From positions 1 through 31,339 of the forward strand of contig URSC01000022.1 of the NCBI GenBank assembly GCA_900550465.1: a DNA stretch of 31,339 nt, given 5' to 3'. The DNA is from an uncultured Alistipes sp. (lineage in GTDB: Bacteria; Bacteroidota; Bacteroidia; Bacteroidales; UBA932). Below the pieces are notes generated by a model. It searched no databases, was not told the DNA's origin, and was given only the letters and a program-made list of their open reading frames with translations. How positions within the stretch are numbered: the stretch's first letter is position 1; each line of letters begins with the position of its first letter. This document shows, piece by piece, positions 26,392 to 31,339 of this stretch. The position numbers and the translations under genes were made by a program.

Positions 26392-27531
26392 TTACATCTC
26401 GCGTATAATCTCCTCATGCGCGGCAGCCCTCAGATCCTCCCGCCAGTAGGTCAGCATGACGAACCAGTACAGGCTGTTGTTCACGGCCTCGCTTCTTTCG
26501 AGGCTCACCGTGCAGACCGCACTGTCGGAGCCGGTATAGGTCACGCTGCGGCGGGCACCCTCTGCGGAGGTCTCTTCCTCCCTCCGGATGTCTTTCACAC
26601 GGCCGTATTTACTGTCTAAGTCCGTGAGCAGGGACGTGTATTCAGGCTCCGCCTCCCCGGGCGTGCCGAAGCCCTTGTTCATGCTGACCATGTAGAATAT
26701 ACCGCCGGGGCTGAAGTACAGATTGAAGTTTCCCCATTCCCGGCCTCCGAAGCGGATGTCCCGGAGTCTCTTGAACTGCCCGGCGTACACCCGCTCAGCT
26801 CCATCCCGCCGGCAGCAGTCCCGGCTCCGGCCTCCGAGTCCCGGAATTTCCAGCATCTCCCCGTAGGTCTGCCCCAGCTCCAGGCCGAGGAAGCGGCCCT
26901 GTGTTTCCCTCTGTGCGGATGCCGCTATGGCTGTCACCGCAGCACCCTCCATATATTGTGAGCTGTGCTCGGTTTCCAGACTTTCATCACTGTAGTACAG
27001 AAAGACATAGTAGTACATGCGCCCGCCGGCGGAGGGCCTGTACTGAAGCACTAAGGAGCACGAGCGGCCGCCTTCATCGGTAAAGGTGACTGACTCCAGC
27101 ATCTCCCTCTCCCACTTATCCGTCACCGTCCGCTCAAAGCCGGAGTCCTCCGGATACCTTGCGTCCAGATTTTTCAGGACAGTCCTGTAGCGGGCCCGTG
27201 CATGTTCCTCGTAGGAGAAATTGGCGTAGAAACGGACCTTGTACAGAAGGCCCTCGTCGGAGAAATAATAACGGCACTCGCTCCACGTCTGGCCCCCGAA
27301 AACGACATTCGGGTTCAGACCGGTGTTCACGGCGAAGTACCCGTCACACCGCGAGGATGTAGTGTTGAAGCCCCGGCATTCCCATCTTTCAGGGTTGCTC
27401 ACCGACCGGAAGTCCTCTCCCAACCGGCAGCCGAGGAAAGTGCCCTGCACCCTGTCCTGCGCCGATGCGGCCAGGGCGGAGCTGACAGAATAAAAAGCTG
27501 TCAGAATAACGATCAGAAATGTTGTTCTCAT
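26392..27531 (-). CDS. Secreted protein with two tandem copies of an unknown module
   Basis: A 379-aa protein with a signal peptide (residues 1 to about 24, ending ALAASAQ). The mature sequence is two repeats of one module, about 21-185 and 203-366. Matching landmarks with an offset of 181-182 residues: QGTFLGCRLGE and QGRFLGLELGQ; VVFGGQTW and IRFGGREW; YYFSDEGLLYKV and LYFSPGGIFYMV; LKNLDARYP and LTDLDSKYG; MYYYVFLYY and SLYWFVMLTY. The second copy is preceded by AVTAIAASAQ, which resembles the end of the signal peptide itself. I do not recognise the module; it has an alpha/beta pattern. It is the first gene of a three-gene unit with the small membrane protein and the permease, and has its own promoter. 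Confidence 0.8.
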   Translation of the reverse strand: MRTTFLIVILTAFYSVSSALAASAQDRVQGTFLGCRLGEDFRSVSNPERWECRGFNTTSSRCDGYFAVNTGLNPNVVFGGQTWSECRYYFSDEGLLYKVRFYANFSYEEHARARYRTVLKNLDARYPEDSGFERTVTDKWEREMLESVTFTDEGGRSCSLVLQYRPSAGGRMYYYVFLYYSDESLETEHSSQYMEGAAVTAIAASAQRETQGRFLGLELGQTYGEMLEIPGLGGRSRDCCRRDGAERVYAGQFKRLRDIRFGGREWGNFNLYFSPGGIFYMVSMNKGFGTPGEAEPEYTSLLTDLDSKYGRVKDIRREEETSAEGARRSVTYTGSDSAVCTVSLERSEAVNNSLYWFVMLTYWREDLRAAAHEEIIREM

Positions 27532-27559
27532 GATGCACTCGGTTTTATCGGTTCGAGTG

Positions 27560-27590
27560 CAAATTTAGATGCGGGGACAGCGCGGTGCAA
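27560..27590 (-). promoter_or_regulatory. Promoter of the secreted-protein/FtsX operon
   Basis: Minus strand: -33 TTG at 27590-27588, a 20-base spacer, and -7 TAAATTTG at 27567-27560. The leader before ATG 27531 is about 22-25 bases. A regularly spaced ACTTCC/GGAAGT array begins ten bases upstream. Confidence 0.65.
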
Positions 27591-27599
27591 GGGAAAAAG

Positions 27600-27777
27600 A
27601 CTTCCCTAAAATGAGGGTAATTCTATGACATTCAACATATTGCGATTATTATAAAACTTCCGCTAAAATGCAAGTTGCTGATTTTCAACGCACTTCATTT
27701 TACACCCGTGGAAGTTTTTTAAAACCATCAAATCACTATGAATCAACCGATTAAACATTGATATCGGGAAGTTTTTT
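27600..27777. repeat. AT-rich intergenic region with four evenly spaced ACTTCC/GGAAGT sites
   Basis: This lies in the 354-base gap 27532-27885, which has no gene. ACTTCC occurs at 27600 and 27656, and its complement GGAAGT at 27710 and 27767, giving steps of 56, 54 and 57 bases. The first pair is longer (ACTTCC, optional G, CTAAAATG) and the second pair shares GGAAGTTTTTT exactly. They could be operator sites for the operon that starts at 27560, or parts of RNA structure. A 7-bp hairpin TTCCTAT/ATAGGAA is at 27822-27842. The rest of the gap shows nothing recognisable. Confidence 0.5.
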
Positions 27778-27885
27778 CTTCTAAAGAAAAACACCGCCAA
27801 TACGACAAATCCGCTCAACCTTTCCTATTGCAAGGATAGGAATTCATTTTCCAATCACAGCAAATCCCTACTGTTTTTTTCCTTT

Positions 27886-28566
27886 TTACAAGGAAACATT
27901 ATAATCGAGAAGTTTTTCATTGAGGAACTTGGACAGGCGCACCGGACTTCCCATCTTCTTGGCCAGCTGGGTCTTCCATTTGCTGAGCCGGTTCATGTCC
28001 ATTCCCATGATGACGCTGACCGCATTCGGGGAGATGCCGCAGCACATCAGGGCCACTAGCTGCCGGTCCTGGTCGGTCATCCACGGATATTCGGAGTAAA
28101 GCCCTTTCAGGAAGCCCGGATAGGAGGCCTCCATCAGCGAGTCCACCTGTCCGAACGTACCCCTGTCCGCGATGGTCGAGTCCAGCACCTCCCTGACCCT
28201 CCGGCCCAGCGTCTCAGGGTGCGCGGCGCTCTCGAGGTAGACATTGGCCAGCTCGTCCGTAACCAGCAGCAGCTTCTCGGTGAAAGCGATAAGTTCCCCG
28301 CTGCCCTTGGGCCTCTGCCGCAGCATCCGCGCCATCGCCTTGCTCTCCCGGACCTCCGCCGCTAAGTTCTCGATCTCCTCCCGCTGCCCCTGGATCGTAT
28401 CCTTCTGCCTCCACGTATCCCCCTCCAGGTCCCTGGACAGCCCGTAGAACACGGAATTCATCTTCCGCTCCCGCCTCAAGTTCTCCCGGCACAGGAAATA
28501 CCCATACGAGACGAGGGCAAGGGCCACCGCCAGCACCGCTATCACTATAATCGCGACAAAATTCAT
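27886..28566 (-). CDS. Membrane-tethered HTH transcriptional regulator
   Basis: A 226-aa protein from ATG 28566. An N-terminal TM (about 3-24) is followed by a basic juxtamembrane stretch, RERKMNSVFYGLSRDLEGD, a coiled-coil region (about 50-115), and a C-terminal helical domain (about 165-226) with TDQDRQLVALMCCGISPNAV then MGMDMNRLSKWKTQLAKKMG. The last part looks like the GerE/sigma-4-type helix-turn-helix of Bacteroidetes TM-linked regulators. An upstream in-frame ATG at 28635 would add 23 residues but lies before the -7 element at 28590-28597. It is read towards the secreted-protein operon with a 354-base gap. A role as regulator of that operon is inferred from position and from the paralogue within it. 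Confidence 0.75.
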   Translation of the reverse strand: MNFVAIIVIAVLAVALALVSYGYFLCRENLRRERKMNSVFYGLSRDLEGDTWRQKDTIQGQREEIENLAAEVRESKAMARMLRQRPKGSGELIAFTEKLLLVTDELANVYLESAAHPETLGRRVREVLDSTIADRGTFGQVDSLMEASYPGFLKGLYSEYPWMTDQDRQLVALMCCGISPNAVSVIMGMDMNRLSKWKTQLAKKMGSPVRLSKFLNEKLLDYNVSL

Positions 28567-28589
28567 ACTTATCTTTTTCTTCCAAATTT

Positions 28590-28597
28590 CAAAGATA
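28590..28597 (-). promoter_or_regulatory. Candidate -7 element for the membrane-tethered regulator
   Basis: TATCTTTG on the minus strand matches TAnnTTTG, with ATG 28566 about 24 bases downstream. No clear -33 box. It supports 28566 over 28635 as the start. Confidence 0.5.
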
Positions 28598-28620
28598 GCG
28601 AATTTCCCCATAATCCTACT

Positions 28621-28941
28621 GTCTGTAATCCACATTTCCTCATAAGCCGTTATATCTCTGACTATTGTCCGATTTCTCCCAAAACAGACTGAAAGGCACT
28701 CCGGGGCATCTGTCTCCCGTCACCTGCCACAGAAGGTGCTGTAGCGCGTGTCCGGAACGGCCTGAGCATTTAATCTCCCGCGAGTCTGTTTCTGTCTATT
28801 TTAAATAAAGCGCTAAAATTTAACGCCTTACATTGACCACCGGTACTACAGACTGAGGACAACACCTCACAGTCTGTAATTCCCTCAGTCAGCATAATGC
28901 ACTTAACTGAATTCGTTTACCGGCAAAAGATCAAAACAGAC
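28621..28941. repeat. Three units bounded by GTCTGT and ACAGAC in an intergenic region
   Basis: The 452-base gap 28567-29018 separates two divergent genes. GTCTGT occurs at 28621, 28784 and 28872; each is followed by its inverted copy ACAGAC 63-64 bases later (28684, 28848, 28936). Units one and three also share longer ends: GTCTGTAAT at the left and CAAAACAGAC at the right. Units two and three are linked by a hairpin (TACAGACTG, 28847-28855, with CAGTCTGTA, 28870-28878). The interiors are not conserved. I see no ORF in the gap. Possible protein-binding array or degenerate repeat family; function unknown. Confidence 0.6.
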
Positions 28942-28985
28942 CCATAAAAGTTGAAAAAAAGCCGTCTTGTTAACTAAAAATTAAT

Positions 28986-28993
28986 TATTTTTG
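28986..28993 (+). promoter_or_regulatory. Candidate -7 element for the TPR gene
   Basis: TATTTTTG matches TAnnTTTG. A possible -33 CTTG at 28966-28969 is only 16 bases away, shorter than usual. The leader to ATG 29019 would be about 20 bases. Confidence 0.5.
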
Positions 28994-29018
28994 TAACAAT
29001 ATTCAAAATTCATCCTCT

Positions 29019-30374
29019 ATGAAAAGTTACAACCTGCTAAAAATCACACTGCTGGCTGGAGCGCTCACAGCCGGAATAGGATCAGTCCCGGCAGCGGGGC
29101 AAGTCACGGCCACCCCTCAGGACAATGAGATATTTGCGGAAATAGACAGAATGATGGGAAGATACGACTACATCGGGGCACTGGCAGCGATGGACAGTCT
29201 CATAACGGTGGACGCGCAGGACTCCGTGGCAGTGGCGGCAATGCCGGAGCAGGAGCGGATGGTGCAGAAGGGGTTGCAGAGCCGCAGGGCGCAGTGCCTC
29301 AGGAAGATGTACCGCTACGATGAGGCGGTGGAAGCTCTCGGGGCAGTGGTCGCACTGGACCGGAAGGCCAATCCGGTGCCGGTGATGGCCGAGATAGCCG
29401 ACTGCCGGATCCAGCAGGGAGACCTGACCGAGGCCCTGAACCTCTACGGTTTAATCACCATGATCGACCCCGTGAACCTGTATTTCAGGGTGCAGCAGAC
29501 AATGCTTTACTATTACTGCGGCCTGTACGAGGACTGCATCGCCAATGCGGAGATGGTGATGGCTGTGGACAGCATTCCCGCGATAGTCTCCCTCGCCGGA
29601 GACAGCTGGAACATGCTCGGGCAGCCGGACTCGGCCCTGGTCTGCTATCGGGAAGCCCTGTGGCTCAATCCCTACAACGAAAAGGTCATCGACAAGGCCT
29701 CCAGCATCCTGCTGCGCCGGAAGGAATACGGGGAAATAATGTACATGACCGACAGATACCTTAAGCGGGATACCTCCCTCAACGTACTTGGAATACGCGG
29801 CATGACATTCTATCTCCAAAAGGCCTACCCGGAGTCCCTCAGACTCTTCAAGCGGATGCGGGCCCTCGGAGACTCCACCTACAGCACGAATTTCTACTTG
29901 GGACTGAACTACCTGGAGACCGACCCGGTAAAGGCCCTCTACGCCTTTGAGGACGCCTACCGCGCCGATACCGCGAACATCGAGGGCGTCTACTACTATG
30001 CCTACACCCTGGGCCGCGTGACCATCAGGGACTCCCTCACTCAGAGCATGTTCGACAAAGGCATAGAACTGCTGCAGCCCGACCCGGACGCAATGTACCG
30101 GTTTCTCTCAGCCTACGGGGACTGGCTGGTCAAGAAGGAGCGCTTCGATGAAGCCCGCGACAAGTACATCGCCGCCCGCAGCTACGACCCGGAGCGCCTG
30201 ACAGTCCTCCCCTCCCTCGGCTTCTGCTACGAGCGCCTCAAGGACTGGAAGAACGCCGCCAAGTATTATAAGGAGTTCATGGACCGCGCGGAAAACAAGG
30301 AAAGCGACGTCTACAACTTCACTAAAGAAGCCCTCGACTACGTAAATGGAAAACTCTTCATGGAAGAGGAGTGA
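29019..30374 (+). CDS. Secreted tetratricopeptide-repeat protein
   Basis: A 451-aa protein with a signal peptide (KITLLAGALTAGIGSVPAAG; cleavage near residue 27). From about residue 40 to 435 it is nearly all helical and built of TPR-like pairs: YDYIGALAAMDSLI, YRYDEAVEALGAVVALD, GDLTEALNLYGLITMIDP, GQPDSALVCYREALWLNP, KRFDEAR-type repeats and DWKNAAKYYKEFMDRA near the end. TPR proteins in the periplasm or at the outer membrane usually act as scaffolds; no partner can be named. It is divergent from the regulator gene and shares with it the 452-base motif-filled gap, so joint control is possible. Confidence 0.85.
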   Translation: MKSYNLLKITLLAGALTAGIGSVPAAGQVTATPQDNEIFAEIDRMMGRYDYIGALAAMDSLITVDAQDSVAVAAMPEQERMVQKGLQSRRAQCLRKMYRYDEAVEALGAVVALDRKANPVPVMAEIADCRIQQGDLTEALNLYGLITMIDPVNLYFRVQQTMLYYYCGLYEDCIANAEMVMAVDSIPAIVSLAGDSWNMLGQPDSALVCYREALWLNPYNEKVIDKASSILLRRKEYGEIMYMTDRYLKRDTSLNVLGIRGMTFYLQKAYPESLRLFKRMRALGDSTYSTNFYLGLNYLETDPVKALYAFEDAYRADTANIEGVYYYAYTLGRVTIRDSLTQSMFDKGIELLQPDPDAMYRFLSAYGDWLVKKERFDEARDKYIAARSYDPERLTVLPSLGFCYERLKDWKNAAKYYKEFMDRAENKESDVYNFTKEALDYVNGKLFMEEE

Positions 30375-30402
30375 ACACGAATGCCCGAGTCCTCTCAAGG
30401 CC

Positions 30403-30657
30403 ATGGAGAACAACTTCGTCTTCGAGTCGGTGGGCCTGACGCAGAAGTCCGCCCCCATCATCCGCTACGACTGGGACCGCAGGAAAATGAAGAAGGACGA
30501 ATGGCGGAAATATGAGCGCCGCATCTACGAGCAGGCCGGAGTATTCGCCCGCAGCACAGGCACGAGGATACTTATAGTCAATGACGGTCCACAAGGCTCC
30601 CGCCGCCTCAGCGAAAACGACAACTGGTCGGAATACCATATCACCCTCGAGCGATAA
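30403..30657 (+). CDS. Small hypothetical protein
   Basis: An 84-aa ORF beginning MENNFVFESVG, 28 bases after the TPR gene stop. The composition looks like a real, soluble alpha/beta protein: a basic helical middle (RRKMKKDEWRKYERRIYEQAG) and a strand TRILIVNDG. In-frame ATG 30346 overlaps the TPR gene and would add 19 residues; I prefer 30403. No motif or family is recognised and no separate promoter is evident. The gene may be co-transcribed with the TPR gene. Confidence 0.5.
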   Translation: MENNFVFESVGLTQKSAPIIRYDWDRRKMKKDEWRKYERRIYEQAGVFARSTGTRILIVNDGPQGSRRLSENDNWSEYHITLER

Positions 30658-30792
30658 CCAGCCGCGAGGCGCCAGCCAGCGGCCGTCCGCAACAGCGCAC
30701 CCAAAACGTGCCCCAGAATCCACCGCCGCCCGAATAGAAGAATACCCCCCGAACCACACGCACTTTCGGAGCTTCGGCACGAAGCGACCAAG

Positions 30793-30850
30793 CCTTCCCC
30801 CTCGGGGAAGGTAGGGATGGGGGTAGGAAAAGAAAATGCTACGCATTTTC
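30793..30850. repeat. Two REP-like palindromes
   Basis: CCTTCCCC/GGGGAAGG (30793-30811, three-base loop) and GAAAATGC/GCATTTTC (30832-30850, three-base loop), separated by a G-rich string. They lie in the gap 30658-30904 that otherwise shows no gene. The first resembles the CCTTCCCC-type palindromes scattered in many bacterial genomes. Confidence 0.55.
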
Positions 30851-30863
30851 CTCCCTTGCTCCC

Positions 30864-30906
30864 CACAAAAAAAGGAGCCATCGAACGATGACTCCTTTTT
30901 TTTGTG
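30864..30906. terminator. Bidirectional terminator between the small ORF and the tRNA/16S operon
   Basis: GGAG(C)CATCG (30874-30883) pairs with CGATG(A)CTCC (30886-30895) around a two-base loop, flanked by A7 on the left and T8 on the right. The minus-strand form pairs through a G-U at the single mismatch and ends in seven U. It directly follows tRNA-Ala. Confidence 0.85.
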
Positions 30907-30978
30907 GAGAGCAAGGGAGTCGAACCCTTGACCTCCTGCTTGCAAGGCAGGCGCTCTAGCCAACTGAGCTAGCCCCCC
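30905..30978 (-). tRNA. tRNA-Ala (anticodon TGC)
   Basis: A 74-base cloverleaf: acceptor GGGGGGC with GCTCTCC (two G-U pairs), D-arm GCTC...GAGC, anticodon stem CTGCC region with loop CTTGCAA, T-arm AAGGG TTCGACT CCCTT, discriminator A. CCA is not encoded. It is the last tRNA of the 16S operon on this strand. Confidence 0.93.
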
Positions 30979-31022
30979 AAAATGTTCAAAAAAAAATTCA
31001 GTCCAACGCAAGGCACTGAATG

Positions 31023-31096
31023 TAGTCCCGAGCGGACTTGAACCGCTGACCCCTACATTATCAGTGTAGTGCTCTAACCAACTGAGCTACGGGACT
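31023..31096 (-). tRNA. tRNA-Ile (anticodon GAT)
   Basis: A 74-base cloverleaf: acceptor AGTCCCG with CGGGACT, D-arm GCTC...GAGC, anticodon stem CTACA/TGTAG with loop CTGATAA, T-arm AGCGG TTCAAGT CCGCT, discriminator A, no encoded CCA. It is 44 bases before tRNA-Ala and about 70 bases after the 16S 3' end. Confidence 0.94.
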
Positions 31097-31167
31097 GAAT
31101 AGTATAAAAAATAGCATCTGAGTGAAAAAGGAGAGAAATAATCTCCTTCCGATCAGTAAAGCTCCAA

Positions 31168-31339
<172 letters not shown>

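Noticed and set aside
27653..27720. Terminator formed by AAAACTTCC and GGAAGTTTT
   Set aside because: The arms are separated by about 48 bases and the stem is AT-rich, so intrinsic termination is doubtful; listed instead as part of the spaced array.
28621..28941. CRISPR array
   Set aside because: The repeated element is only 6-10 bases, alternates in orientation and has no conserved repeat of 24-40 bases; no cas genes are present.
30851..30919. Integration (att) site at the tRNA-Ala 3' end
   Set aside because: Integrated elements leave a direct repeat of the tRNA end; this copy is inverted, and there is no integrase in the window.

Overview
The window looks like chromosomal DNA of a GC-rich Bacteroidales bacterium (phylum Bacteroidota). 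The evidence is the set of promoters matching the Bacteroidetes -7 consensus TAnnTTTG, the scarcity of Shine-Dalgarno sequences, a complete hmu haem-uptake operon of the Porphyromonas/Bacteroides type, a Bacteroidetes-style IorAB pair, and a 16S rRNA 3' end with a normal anti-SD. A Rikenellaceae-like genome is possible from the base composition, but 170 nt of 16S do not settle it. I see no phage, insertion sequence, CRISPR array or integrase.

Layout. 1-4051 (minus): a metallo-beta-lactamase-fold hydrolase, uvrA and the start of a nucleoside-kinase-like gene, in one tight operon. 4124-6351 (plus): an AAA-ATPase-like/PD-(D/E)XK protein and a deoxynucleoside kinase. 6441-8684 (minus): iorB and iorA. 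8836-11691 (plus): panC, panD, a YbhN-type flippase and a small secreted barrel-like protein with almost no spacing. 11702-21285 (minus): a seven-gene haem operon read as calycin-like lipoprotein, hmuY, hmuR, hmuS, hmuT, hmuU, hmuV, with a clear promoter at its head. Haem is expected to be captured at the surface (HmuY), imported (HmuR), handled by a membrane-anchored chelatase-fold protein (HmuS), and powered by an ExbB/ExbD-like pair (HmuU/HmuV). 21441-23537 (minus): a secreted dipeptidyl-peptidase IV.

23657-28566 (minus) is the least familiar region. It holds a membrane-tethered HTH regulator, a secreted protein made of two tandem copies of one module, a short membrane protein that matches the regulator's N-terminal half without its DNA-binding domain, and an FtsX/MacB permease with no ATPase gene beside it. 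Regularly spaced short motifs fill the intergenic DNA on both sides of the regulator gene. This is my best candidate for an undescribed system. 29019-30657 (plus): a secreted TPR protein and a small unknown protein.

The right edge carries 16S rRNA, tRNA-Ile(GAT) and tRNA-Ala(TGC) on the minus strand. A strong terminator follows the tRNA-Ala directly where 23S rRNA would normally begin, so this rRNA operon appears to be split. All functional calls are from reading the sequence; no database search was possible.
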